A stretch of DNA of 64,000 nt from Lewinellaceae bacterium (GTDB lineage Bacteria; Bacteroidota; Bacteroidia; Chitinophagales; Saprospiraceae): assembly GCA_020636095.1 (NCBI GenBank), contig JACJYN010000002.1, forward strand, positions 992,001-1,056,000, in the 5' to 3' direction. The position numbers and the translations under genes were made by a program. Shown piece after piece: positions 25,788 through 33,354 of this stretch. Within the stretch, counting starts at the first letter, position 1. The number at the start of each line of letters is the position of its first letter. The notes beneath the pieces are model-generated. The model did not search any database and was not told where the DNA came from. It saw only the letters and a program-made list of their open reading frames with translations.

Positions 25788-25843
25788 CCAGATTTTCCAG
25801 ATCTTCCAGATCTCAGAGATCTGGAAGATCTGGGAAAATCTGG
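25788..25843. repeat. 56-base near-perfect palindrome at the PorP/SprF stop
   Basis: The segment reads almost the same on both strands; arms begin CCAGATTTTCC and end GGAAAATCTGG with internal AGATCT steps, and one arm has a single extra base. It starts one base beyond the PorP/SprF stop codon. It could be a terminator or 3'-stabilising structure, or a small repeat element. Confidence 0.7.
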
Positions 25844-25844
25844 C

Positions 25845-26897
25845 TTAGAAGTTCGGGCAGTACACCCCTCTGCGTTCCAGCCCACAGATTTTATAGGACA
25901 GGGCAAACTCAAAGGCGCCATTGGAATTGCTGGCGGTGCGCAGCGGAGAAACATTGATATCGTAGCTGAAGCCCAGGCTGAAGTTTTCGTAATCGAAGCG
26001 GGTCGACAAGATGGCCGCATCATTGAGTACGCCGGTTTCGATTTTATTCGAAATACGCGTCCACAGGCCGAACTGAAAGGCCTGGTAGGATTGGCGGCTA
26101 CCCAACAAGAACTTGAGGCTGGTGCCCGCGTTCACCTGGAAGGACGGCCCCTGGCTCATCACAATGACCCCCGGCACGATGCCGAAGCGGTCGCCCATCA
26201 TGAATTCACCCCCACCGTGGAAGGTGAAGCGGCTGTAAAGCAGGTCCTCATCATTGCTGTTGAACGACTGGTTGGAGCGGTTCAGGTGGTGGAAAGAACC
26301 ACCCAGGTAAAGGCTGTTGCTTTCATCGAACACCATAAACCATAGCAGGCCGGCGGCCAGGTCGGCGAAGATAAAGTTGTCGCGGTCGAAAACCCCTTCT
26401 TCACCCGTGGCCAGGTCAGGGTTGAATCCACCTTCTCCGTCGTGCTGTAAACCCCAGCGCAACTTCAGAAAGTCGATGCTGCGTTGAGCGACACCGGCTT
26501 CGGCGCCCACCACCAGGTAATTAGCCTGGCTGCGGTAGCCGCCCATCCGCTTGCTATAGGAGGCCGACATTTTCCCGGTCAGGGTAGAAAAGCTGGCTTC
26601 GCCGGCGCGGTCACCCCAGAAGGTGCCGCCGATGCCGAAGTAGTCGTAGCGGCCAACCGGTATCCGTTGGTCATAAGAAACGGAATAGGTGTTATAGGCA
26701 TTGGACCTCAGAACACTCGCCCACTGGTTGCGGTAGTTGGCCACCAGGCGGATATTACAGTTCATCACCCCCGTCATCGCCGGGTTCAGGTTGAGGGGGG
26801 ACAGATAAAATTGTGAGAAGTGAATATCCTGTGCGCTCATGGAAAAAGCCCCCAGCGCCAACAGGCAGGTAATGAGTATCGACTTGAAATTCTTCAT
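25845..26897 (-). CDS. PorP/SprF-family outer-membrane protein
   Basis: A 350-residue protein with signal peptide (CLLALGAFSMSAQ) and the family opening HFSQFYLSPLNLNPAMTG, followed by NYRNQWASV and SYDQRIPVG. These define the PorP/SprF group of outer-membrane barrels tied to type IX secretion and gliding; members anchor or help export particular secreted proteins. It stands alone here, without the large PKD-type partner that is often adjacent. The end (FALSYKICGLERRGVYCPNF) is intact. Located in the outer membrane. Confidence 0.9.
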   Translation of the reverse strand: MKNFKSILITCLLALGAFSMSAQDIHFSQFYLSPLNLNPAMTGVMNCNIRLVANYRNQWASVLRSNAYNTYSVSYDQRIPVGRYDYFGIGGTFWGDRAGEASFSTLTGKMSASYSKRMGGYRSQANYLVVGAEAGVAQRSIDFLKLRWGLQHDGEGGFNPDLATGEEGVFDRDNFIFADLAAGLLWFMVFDESNSLYLGGSFHHLNRSNQSFNSNDEDLLYSRFTFHGGGEFMMGDRFGIVPGVIVMSQGPSFQVNAGTSLKFLLGSRQSYQAFQFGLWTRISNKIETGVLNDAAILSTRFDYENFSLGFSYDINVSPLRTASNSNGAFEFALSYKICGLERRGVYCPNF

Positions 26898-27361
26898 ACA
26901 AGCGGTTGTTTGTAAAATTGCTTTCCTAAATAGTAGTGGTTTGATAAAACAGGTTGATCTCGCTTTGTTCAGGGCTTTTCAAAAAGACGTGGTTTTAAAA
27001 AACTGCGATGTTGCCAAATCTAAATTTGAAGCACAAGGCCTTAGGCAAAGTAAAAAGCCGCGCTGCGGCAGCTTGCCAAATCCACCTTACACTTTCAGGA
27101 CACAATAATAGCGAATGTTATGCAAAATAGTCGAATATTTTGTGTTAAAAGACGGCTGCACCACAAATAGTGTCGATCAATAGTTGCTTTGGGAGAACTG
27201 AAACCGGCATCTAAACGCTGCCTGGAGGGGGGATATTATAGGTAGAAACGTGGAAATGTGTATATGTGAGGCACTCCGCCTCCGCCTGTCATAGCCGGAC
27301 TACTGCCGGCGGACTGATAAACTGATAAACTGATACACTTCAACACTGATACACTATCCCT
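26898..27361. other. Non-coding gap between PorP/SprF and the serine protease
   Basis: No gene was recognised in these 464 bases. On the minus strand TTTG (27049-27046) and TAGATTTG (27022-27015), 23 bases apart, form a plausible promoter for the PorP/SprF gene with a leader of about 110 bases. Near 27315-27355 there are short imperfect repeats of the type GATAAACT/GATACACT. The region is A+T-rich. Confidence 0.5.
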
Positions 27362-28468
27362 TCACTCCACCTCCTCCCCATCCTCAAATTTCCACTGGGC
27401 GCCATAATTCTCCACCAGGATATTGTCATATTGGTCAGCGCATTCAAAGAGGTGCTTAAAGAGTTTCATGCCGGTACTCAGGTTGAGGTAGCGGTCGTAG
27501 ATGAGCAGGGACAGGATGATATCTCTGCTTTTAATGCTGAAGGTCAGCCCTTCTACCTCGTAGTTCTTGCGGAGCAGAAACTCGTACAGCGGTTTGATAT
27601 TCTCCTGAGGCAACATACACAGGTAAGCGTCGCCGGTGATCAGGCCGGTCTCCTCATGGTAAGAGATATTGATGCGGGCGCTGCCCTGCAGAATCTCCCA
27701 GTTGTTGAGCCCGCGGCGGGAGAGGCGCACATCATGGCCCGCTTTTTCCAGCAGCTCTTCAACGGTCATTGCCACACCTACCGGCTGGTATTCTTCGGCC
27801 ATGGATGGCAGGTCGACCTTGGCCCCACAGTGCGGGCAGTATTTACTATTTTCTACTTCGTCTTCCGAGATGACATTGCCGCAACCCTCACAGCGGGCGC
27901 GCACGCCATCGCCGGCGGATTGGAAAGCAGTGATCGTTTCGCTGATATAATGGGCCGGCAATGAAAACCCCATATTATCCCCATCTTTGATGATGAAGGT
28001 ATTCACCCCTAGTATCCGGCCGCTCTTGTTGATGAGGGGCCCGCCGCTGTTGCCCGGGTTGAGGGCCGCGTCGTGCTGGATATAACGCACATCATCATTG
28101 TCGTGAACATGGTTGGCATTGGAAACAATACCCTGGGTAGTCGAAAATTTCAACCCAAACGGGTGGCCGATAGCCACAACCGGGTCGCCCTCCGCTACCT
28201 TGTCATCGACTCCCAGCTCGACTTGCGGTAAATCCGGGGTTTGTCCTACTTCCAAAAAAGCAAGGTCGTACTTGGGGTCAGAATAAATGACCCGCACCAG
28301 TTGTTTTTGCATGCCCTCCCCCTTGATGATCACCTCCCGGTTGCCCTGAACAATATGGCCGTTGGTAACGATCAGCCCGGGCCCCTTGAGATAAAAGCCT
28401 GTACCCGTGCTATACGGGGTAGCGATCTGAATGACGACGTTGCGGTATAATTCTATGACTTCTCTCAT
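27362..28468 (-). CDS. Cytoplasmic trypsin-like serine protease with zinc ribbon
   Basis: From the ATG at 28468 (MREVIELYRNVV) the protein has 368 residues and no signal peptide. The HtrA-like protease domain shows the full triad: His38 in TNGHIV, Asp68 in KYDLAFL, Ser141 in NPGNSGGPL. There is no PDZ domain; instead a four-cysteine zinc ribbon follows (CEGC at 193-196, CPHC at 211-214). Last comes a domain of about 130 residues resembling YbjN/CesT-like folds (TGDAYLCMLPQENIKPLYEF). A longer frame to 28531 adds 21 weakly supported residues. Probably an intracellular regulatory protease; its target is unknown. Confidence 0.8.
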   Translation of the reverse strand: MREVIELYRNVVIQIATPYSTGTGFYLKGPGLIVTNGHIVQGNREVIIKGEGMQKQLVRVIYSDPKYDLAFLEVGQTPDLPQVELGVDDKVAEGDPVVAIGHPFGLKFSTTQGIVSNANHVHDNDDVRYIQHDAALNPGNSGGPLINKSGRILGVNTFIIKDGDNMGFSLPAHYISETITAFQSAGDGVRARCEGCGNVISEDEVENSKYCPHCGAKVDLPSMAEEYQPVGVAMTVEELLEKAGHDVRLSRRGLNNWEILQGSARINISYHEETGLITGDAYLCMLPQENIKPLYEFLLRKNYEVEGLTFSIKSRDIILSLLIYDRYLNLSTGMKLFKHLFECADQYDNILVENYGAQWKFEDGEEVE

Positions 28469-28593
28469 GAATAAGTTGGGCCTTCGGGTTTTACTGTAGG
28501 CAAATATACTTGACTGATCTTGGACTGCCAAGGGTTATATTGTGAGAGTGTTATATTATTGGATGGTTGGCCAGAGCATTGGGGCACTTCGGA

Positions 28594-28720
28594 GGCTACC
28601 ATTCTAACGTTGGACAGCCTCGTACATCGTACATACAAGGGCTCCCACAGTATTCGTACAGCCCCTAATCGAGTTAGAGGCAGGCGTCATAACCTCCTGT
28701 CTAACTTTAGACGGATACCC
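28594..28720. repeat. Palindromic mini-element, copy A
   Basis: It begins GGCTACCATTCTAACGTTGG and ends in the inverted form GTCTAACTTTAGACGGATAC. The terminal inverted repeats are about 22 bases, but the interior differs from copies B and C. It lies in tandem with copy B, with only TCTTCTGA between them. No reading frame inside. Confidence 0.6.
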
Positions 28721-28728
28721 TCTTCTGA

Positions 28729-28841
28729 GGCTACCAGTCCAGGGTTGGACGAGTTCGCGGTTCGGTATTCGCTGTTCGCAACCGCGGCAGGCTGCTTGGG
28801 CTTACCTGCTTCTAACCGTGTCCAACGCTAGACGGACACCC
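28729..28841. repeat. Palindromic mini-element, copy B
   Basis: 113 bases bounded by imperfect 22-base inverted repeats (GGCTACCAGTCCAGGGTTGG at the left end) and flanked on both sides by the exact octamer TCTTCTGA (28721-28728, 28842-28849). Copy C matches it nearly throughout, and similarity continues to about 28905, where GAACAGCGAATTGCGAAC can pair back with GTTCGC-rich sequence inside the element. It lies downstream of paaC. Confidence 0.7.
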
Positions 28842-28933
28842 TCTTCTGAAAAACGCCCCTTGATTTTCAGGAACTTGCGAACGGCGAACAGCGAATTGCG
28901 AACAGTTCCACAACCATCTAACAATCATCTCCA

Positions 28934-29695
28934 TTACCACTCCATCCCCGGATAGGCCCTTTGCACAAACTGCATTTCCGCCAGGATATGGCCCAGGTAC
29001 TCAGTGTGCATCCTGCCGTTCTTGCCGCCGCTTTGCATGTGCCGGGCGCCCGGCTGATCGAGGGTAGCTTCCTGCAGGATGGCGGATACTTTTTCGTCAT
29101 ACAGGGTCCGGATTCGGTTCAAATCGGCGCCGATGCCGGCTTCCTGCATCCGTTTATCCACCTCATCGGGAGTGGTGAGCTCGCCGGTGTACGTCCAGAG
29201 GCCATTCAGGGCATGCTGCATTTTCTGGTGGCTTTCTTCAGTGCCGTCGCCCAGGCGGATGACCCATTCGGAGCTGTAACGGAGGTGGTAGGCGATCTCT
29301 TTGATAGATTTTTCGGCGATAGCCCGGAGCTGTTCGTCTTTGCTTTCACGCAGCGCTTCGTGAAGGTAAAAATTGAAAACATCGAAGAGGAACTGGCGGA
29401 CGATGGTGAAGGCGAAGTCTTCATTGGGTTGCTCCACCAGTAACACGTTGCGGTAATCCCAGGCGTCGCGCAGGTAAGCGAGCTGGTCTTCGTTGCGGCC
29501 GTTGCCTTCCACCTTTCCGGCGTGCGCCAGGATGCTGCGCGCCTGCCCAACCTGGTCGAGCGCGATATTGGTCATGGCGATGTCCTGTTCCAGGACGGGG
29601 CCGTGGCCGCACCATTCGGACAGGCGGTGGCCGAGGATGAGGGCGTTGTCGCCCAGGCGGAGGAGGTATTCGAAGTGGGTTTGTTGTGGAGTCAT
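28934..29695 (-). CDS. paaC: Phenylacetyl-CoA epoxidase subunit PaaC
   Basis: A 253-residue ferritin-like helical protein, the structural partner of PaaA in the multicomponent oxygenase that epoxidises the ring of phenylacetyl-CoA. Family motifs are clear: LRLGDNALILGHRLSEWCGH, DIAMTNIALDQVGQAR, NEDFAFTIVRQF, and AYHLRYSSEWVIRLGDGTEE. Like known PaaC it lacks a complete di-iron set. The C-terminus (GHILAEMQFVQRAYPGMEW) matches the family end. It is third in the order A-B-C but is separated from paaB by 424 bases of repeats, and no paaD follows it. Confidence 0.95.
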   Translation of the reverse strand: MTPQQTHFEYLLRLGDNALILGHRLSEWCGHGPVLEQDIAMTNIALDQVGQARSILAHAGKVEGNGRNEDQLAYLRDAWDYRNVLLVEQPNEDFAFTIVRQFLFDVFNFYLHEALRESKDEQLRAIAEKSIKEIAYHLRYSSEWVIRLGDGTEESHQKMQHALNGLWTYTGELTTPDEVDKRMQEAGIGADLNRIRTLYDEKVSAILQEATLDQPGARHMQSGGKNGRMHTEYLGHILAEMQFVQRAYPGMEW

Positions 29696-30119
29696 GTGAG
29701 TGGTTGAGTGGTTATAAACTATCCCGGGGGATGACTGGGGACTATTCAGGGGTTTGAGGGTTTCGGTGTTCGGTATGTCGGTTTTACGGTTTTACGGTTT
29801 TACGGTTTTACGGTTTTATGGTGTCCGGTTTTGCGGTTTTAGGGGGGGGCGGTATTGCGGCCAGGGATAGTTCAATTTTTGTGTCTTTAAAGGCTACCAT
29901 TCCAGGGTTGGACGAGTTCGCGGTTCGGTATTCGCTGTTCGCAACCGCGGCAGGCTGCCTGGGCTTACCTGCTTCTAACCGTGTCCAACCTTAGACGGGT
30001 AGCCTCTTTTAAAAAACGCCTCTTGATTTTCAGTGATTTGCGAATTGCGAACACCGAATTGCGAACACTCCCTGCCGCCATACGGACCGTAACACCAAAA
30101 CACCTCAACACCATCCTAC
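29696..30119. repeat. Repeat-filled gap between paaB and paaC
   Basis: No gene is seen here. From 29779 to about 29820 the octamer CGGTTTTA is repeated five times. Palindromic copy C lies at 29892-30004. The right part (CCGTAACACCAAAACACC, then CCTAAATA at the paaB stop) resembles the right end of the mini-element at 42149-42290, and the stretch ACTATTCAGG near 29740 resembles its left end. The gap could thus be one or two nested insertions inside the paa operon. Confidence 0.6.
29892..30004. repeat. Palindromic mini-element, copy C
   Basis: A 113-base near-copy of element B in the same orientation, with inverted ends GGCTACCATTCCAGGGTTGG and GTCCAACCTTAGACGGGTAG. Flanks are TCTTTAAA (left) and TCTTTTAA (right), similar but not identical. 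Similarity to B extends about 65 bases past the right end (CGCCTCTTGATTTTCAG and following). Confidence 0.7.
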
Positions 30120-30419
30120 CTAAATATGCTTCACCTCATCGGGCAGGTTATAAAAAGTTGGGTGGCGGTAAACCTTATCATCTGCGGGGTCGAACAGCGA
30201 CTCGCTTTGGTTAGGGCTTGAAGCAGTGATATTTTTGGATTCCACCACCCATATGCTGACACCCTCGTTTCGGCGGGTGTAGACATCGCGGGCATTTTCA
30301 ATGGCCATCTCGGCATCGGCGGCGTGCAGGCTGCCGGCGTGCTTGTGGCTCAGGCCGTTCTTGCTGCGGATGAAAACCTCCCAGAGCGGCCAGTTTTTTT
30401 TATCGGATTTTGAAGTCAT
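30120..30419 (-). CDS. paaB: Phenylacetyl-CoA epoxidase subunit PaaB
   Basis: A 99-residue protein with PaaB motifs WPLWEVFIRSKNGLSHKHAG, SLHAADAEMAIENARDVYTR and GVSIWVVESKNI. PaaB is a small bridging subunit of the PaaABC(E) complex in phenylacetate degradation. The length is normal. Its last codons and TAG lie at the edge of a repeat element (CATATTTAGG on the minus strand), so the present stop may be supplied by the insertion. Start 60 bases after paaA. Confidence 0.93.
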   Translation of the reverse strand: MTSKSDKKNWPLWEVFIRSKNGLSHKHAGSLHAADAEMAIENARDVYTRRNEGVSIWVVESKNITASSPNQSESLFDPADDKVYRHPTFYNLPDEVKHI

Positions 30420-30478
30420 GATCTCTATTTTTTGAGTTCAAGCAGAATAGGTTAGCCTGTAATTGTCCAGGCACTTAC

Positions 30479-31443
30479 TTACGCGACCTGCGCGGCAACC
30501 TTCCGCTCCTTCCGCTTCCTCCGCTTCTCAGCGTAGGCCATAGCGGCTTCGCGTACCCAGGCGCCCTCTTCGTGGGCCTTGATGCGGGCATGCAAGCGCT
30601 GCTCGTTGCAGGGGCCGTTGCCTTTGACTACTTCCCAGAATTCATCCCAGTTGATCTCGCCGAAATCGTAGTGGCCGCGTTCTTCGTTCCACTTCAGATC
30701 GGGGTCGGGCACGGTGATGCCGAGGAATTCTGCCTGTGGCACGGTCACGTCCACGAATTGCTGGCGCAGCTCGTCGTTGGTTTTGCGCTTGATCTTCCAT
30801 TGCATAGACTGGGCGGTATGCTTGGAGTCGTTATCGCTCGGGCCGAACATCATCAGGGAAGGCCACCACCAGCGGTTGAGGGAATCCTGCGCCATGCGCT
30901 TCTGGGCTTCCGTACCGCGGCACAGCGTCAGCAGGATTTCGTAGCCCTGGCGTTGGTGGAAACTCTCTTCCTTACAGATGCGCACCATGGCGCGGGCGTA
31001 AAATAGTAGGAGGTGCGCGTGAGCATCACCTGGTTCATGATGGCGGCGCCGTCGACCAGCCAGCCGATGGCCCCGATGTCGGCCCAGCTAAGGGTCGGGT
31101 AGTTGAAAATGCTGCTGTATTTTGCTTTGCCCTCATGCAACTCATCGATGAGGTCCTCGCGCTCGGCGCCCAGGGTCTCGGCGGCGCCGTAGAGGTACAG
31201 GCCGTGGCCCGCCTCGTCCTGCACTTTAGCCAGCAGGGCCACCTTGCGGCGCAGAGAAGGCGCCCGGCCGATCCAGTTGCCTTCCGGCAGCATGCCGACG
31301 ATCTCAGAGTGAGCGTGCTGGGAGATCTGCCGGATCAAGGTCTTGCGGTATTCGTCCGGCATCCAGTCTTTCGGTTCTATCTTTTCTTCGGCGTCAATGC
31401 GCGCCTGAAATTGTTCTAAAAGGGCTTGTTGCTTCAGGTCCAT
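30479..31443 (-). pseudogene. paaA: Phenylacetyl-CoA epoxidase catalytic subunit PaaA, frameshifted
   Basis: PaaA is the di-iron subunit that epoxidises phenylacetyl-CoA. Two overlapping frames together make a complete protein of about 321 residues. The first (from ATG 31443, MDLKQQALLEQFQARI) holds EAGHGLYLYGAAETLG and runs to LTRTSYYF. The second resumes at YARAMVRICKEESFHQRQGY and runs to the end. Both di-iron motifs (DEAGH and EESFH) survive. The break is one missing base in a four-base T run (plus-strand A at 31000-31003): with five T the frame reads SYYFYARAMVR as in the family. Either a real inactivating frameshift or a homopolymer sequencing error. Confidence 0.9.
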
Positions 31444-31463
31444 ATTACTGTTTTTCGGCACTG

Positions 31464-31504
31464 CAAATATAGGGAGTTTCATTTTAAAAACGAACATTTG
31501 TTCG
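31464..31504 (-). promoter_or_regulatory. paaA promoter with overlapping operator palindrome
   Basis: The minus strand has a perfect -7 box TATATTTG (31471-31464) 20 bases before the paaA ATG. Nineteen bases further upstream is TTCG, a weak -33 box, which lies inside the dyad CGAACA-TT-TGTTCG (31491-31504; the arms extend one more base on each side). An operator over the -33 box suits a repressor, such as the TetR-type PaaR known to control paa genes elsewhere. The regulator itself is not in the window. Confidence 0.7.
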
Positions 31505-31548
31505 TATTGTTTAGAAAGGGGCGCGCCCATCGTATGAGGGGAGCTAAA

Positions 31549-31773
31549 TTATGGGCGCTCCCCTTTCTTCATCTGCTCAAACACACAAACCGCCAGCTTC
31601 GCAAACGCCGGTAGCTTCCGGCTCACCGAGGCCTTCAGCGAATTCCCGCTGCTGGCGCCCATGAAGCGGGCCATCTGCTCGTATGTCCAGCCCAGTTCTT
31701 TTTTCATGGCGCGGAAGCGTTGTTTCCAATCCTCCTCGGCCCGTTCCTGTGAACGGAAAGAACCAACATCCAA
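31549..31773 (-). CDS. Small helix-turn-helix-like protein
   Basis: A 74-residue basic, all-helical protein (KELGWTYEQMARFMGASSGN, SLKASVSRKLPAFAKLAVCV). The pattern TYEQMARFMG...SLKASVSRK resembles a helix-turn-helix with its recognition helix, as in small Bacteroidota DNA-binding proteins. The start may be the ATG at 31773 or the one at 31707 (MKKELGW); the second leaves the dyad at 31741-31756 outside the gene. It lies between paaA and the toxin-antitoxin pair, which it faces divergently. A link to regulation of either is only suggested by position. Confidence 0.55.
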   Translation of the reverse strand: MDVGSFRSQERAEEDWKQRFRAMKKELGWTYEQMARFMGASSGNSLKASVSRKLPAFAKLAVCVFEQMKKGERP

Positions 31774-31791
31774 TTTTTTTCGTTATTTTTG
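31741..31791 (+). promoter_or_regulatory. Dyad and -7 box upstream of the DUF433/DUF5615 pair
   Basis: CCGTTC-CTGT-GAACGG (31741-31756) is a perfect 6-base dyad. TATTTTTG (31784-31791) fits TAnnTTTG and lies 13 bases before the ATG at 31805, giving an almost leaderless message. Autoregulation by the antitoxin or by the divergent small HTH protein is plausible. Confidence 0.5.
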
Positions 31792-31804
31792 AAAAAACTG
31801 CCTC

Positions 31805-32050
31805 ATGGAAGAAGAAAAATTACTGCGCCGCATAACATTAGACCCTAATATCTGCCATGGCAAACCTACCATCCGTGGCCTCCGTTATCCTGTGGAGAGC
31901 ATTCTGGAATATCTGGCAGGAGGAGACACCATTGATACTATTCTGGAAGAATTCCCGGACCTGGAGCGGGAAGATATTCTGGCATGTCTTGCTTATGCAA
32001 TAGCCTCCATCAAAGCTAAAAGTATAATAGTATTTCCCTCCGCCGCATGA
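31805..32050 (+). CDS. DUF433 antitoxin-like protein
   Basis: An 81-residue protein with the DUF433 signature (ITLDPNICHGKPTIRGLRYP, then VESILEYLAGGDTIDTILEE and FPDLEREDILACLAYA), which folds as a winged/helical DNA-binding domain. In many genomes it precedes a DUF5615 PIN-like protein and acts as its antitoxin and repressor. The stop codon overlaps the start of the next gene (ATGA), the coupling typical of such pairs. Confidence 0.9.
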   Translation: MEEEKLLRRITLDPNICHGKPTIRGLRYPVESILEYLAGGDTIDTILEEFPDLEREDILACLAYAIASIKAKSIIVFPSAA

Positions 32051-32400
32051 AGTTTATAATTGACGCCCATCTCCCAAAAGTTGTATGCACCTATTTTATC
32101 GAATTGGGCCATGAGGCAATCCACACCAGTGATCTAATGCTGGGAAACAAAACCACTGACCAGGACATCACAAAAACCGCAGATGAAGAGAACGCAGTAG
32201 TTATCTCCAAAGACAGCGATTTTTATCATTCCTTTCTACTGTTCCGGAAACCACCCAAATTGATCCTGGTCAAAGTTGGCAATATGAAATTGGCCGAGGT
32301 GAAGGCCCTTTTCCACCGAGAGGCCGGTCAATTGCTGGATCTACTTGGAAACCATGATCTGATCGAGTTGCACAAAGACCAAATAATTGCGATAGATTAA
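32047..32400 (+). CDS. DUF5615 PIN-like toxin
   Basis: A 117-residue protein of the DUF5615 (Mut7-C/PIN-like) family. Acidic residues expected at the metal site are present: D6 in FIIDAHLPK and the cluster ISKDSDFYHSF, with TDQDITKTADEEN in between. PIN-type toxins cleave RNA; for this branch the target is not established. It overlaps the DUF433 gene by four bases, forming a presumed type II toxin-antitoxin pair. No disruption visible. Confidence 0.88.
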   Translation: MKFIIDAHLPKVVCTYFIELGHEAIHTSDLMLGNKTTDQDITKTADEENAVVISKDSDFYHSFLLFRKPPKLILVKVGNMKLAEVKALFHREAGQLLDLLGNHDLIELHKDQIIAID

Positions 32401-32454
32401 CGCAACCATTCAACCAATTTTACCCGGCTCCAAAGGAGACCGGCAACCCATCAA

Positions 32455-33198
32455 CTACCTCCCCCTCAACGCCGCCACCACCGCCTCCTTCCGCCGCCGC
32501 GCCAGCGGCACCTCTGAGCCATCTGCCATTTGCAGGAGGCCGCCGTCCTGCTGTAGCAGCTTTTTGACGCAGTGGAGGTTGACGATGTGAGATTGGTGAA
32601 CCTTGATAAACTGATCAGCGGATAGCAGTTCTTCGTAGGCCTTCAGGTTTTTGGAAGCCAGCACCTGCTCGCCGTCCTGAAGGTGAAAAGTGGCGTAATT
32701 GCCCTCCCCTTCAATGCGGATGATGGAAGGGACTTCCACAAAGTGCAGGCCTTCAGCGGAGGAGATGGTGATTTTCTCCAGCTTTTTGGTGGAGAGAGAC
32801 TGGATGAGGTTCTCCAGCTGATTGCTGTCGATGTGGGGAGCGCCCTGCCGGCCGGCCTTTTCCACGGCTTACTGCAGCTGGGAAGGATCGACGGGCTTGA
32901 GCAGGTAGTCGATGGCATTGTAGCGGAAGGCCCGGATGGCATATTCGCTGTGGCCAGTGGTGAAGATGAGCTGAAAGTCGGCCTCTCTGAGTTGCTCCAG
33001 CAGTTCGAAACCCGTCGCCTCCCCGATGTGGACGTCGAGGAAAACCAGGACGGGCTTCTTTTCCCGAATGAGCGCCATGCCCTCCTCCACATTATCGGCA
33101 AACCCAACGATCTTGACGGACGGGCAGTACAGGGCCAGCAGCCCGGCGAGGGCCTGTATGGCGTGTTGTTCATCGTCGATGATGATGGCGCGGAGCAT
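32455..33198 (-). pseudogene. LytTR-family response regulator interrupted by a stop codon
   Basis: One continuous frame of 248 codons encodes a receiver domain (D8/D9, phospho-acceptor D55 in VFLDVHIGE, K101 in YLLKPVDP) and a C-terminal LytTR DNA-binding domain (SIIRIEGEGNYATFHLQDG; LSADQFIKVHQSHIVNL). Codon 110, in the linker, is TAA (32871-32869); CAA (Gln) there would restore SQLQQAVEKA, so one C-to-T change explains it. A GTG two codons later could restart translation and make a separate DNA-binding domain. No sensor kinase lies upstream: the terminal repeat of a 3.9-kb element begins 17 bases before the ATG. Confidence 0.85.
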
Positions 33199-33215
33199 GG
33201 GTTTATTAATATTCT

Positions 33216-33267
33216 GTAACTATTCAGCATCATGGTGATTTAACCCCTGGCGCGAAATTTTGTAGGC
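33216..33267 (+). repeat. Left terminal inverted repeat of the 3.9-kb segment
   Basis: 52 bases, outer end GTAACTATTCAGCATC, inner end AATTTTGTAGGC. The outer end resembles those of the 142-base mini-element at 42149-42290. Confidence 0.75.
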
Positions 33268-33354
33268 TTTTTTTGCCGGAACCCCTTCTCATTCCCCTTG
33301 AAAGGGGAAGGTTTGCTTACAAAATTTCGCACCAGAGGCATCCATAGCCTTATC

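Noticed and set aside
28532..30119. Possible CRISPR array in the repeat-rich paa gaps
   Set aside because: The repeats are long palindromic elements and tandem octamers without evenly spaced unique spacers, and no cas gene is present.
30479..31443. Programmed ribosomal frameshifting in paaA
   Set aside because: PaaA is read from one frame in its family and no slippery heptamer with a downstream structure was recognised; a missing base in a T run is simpler.
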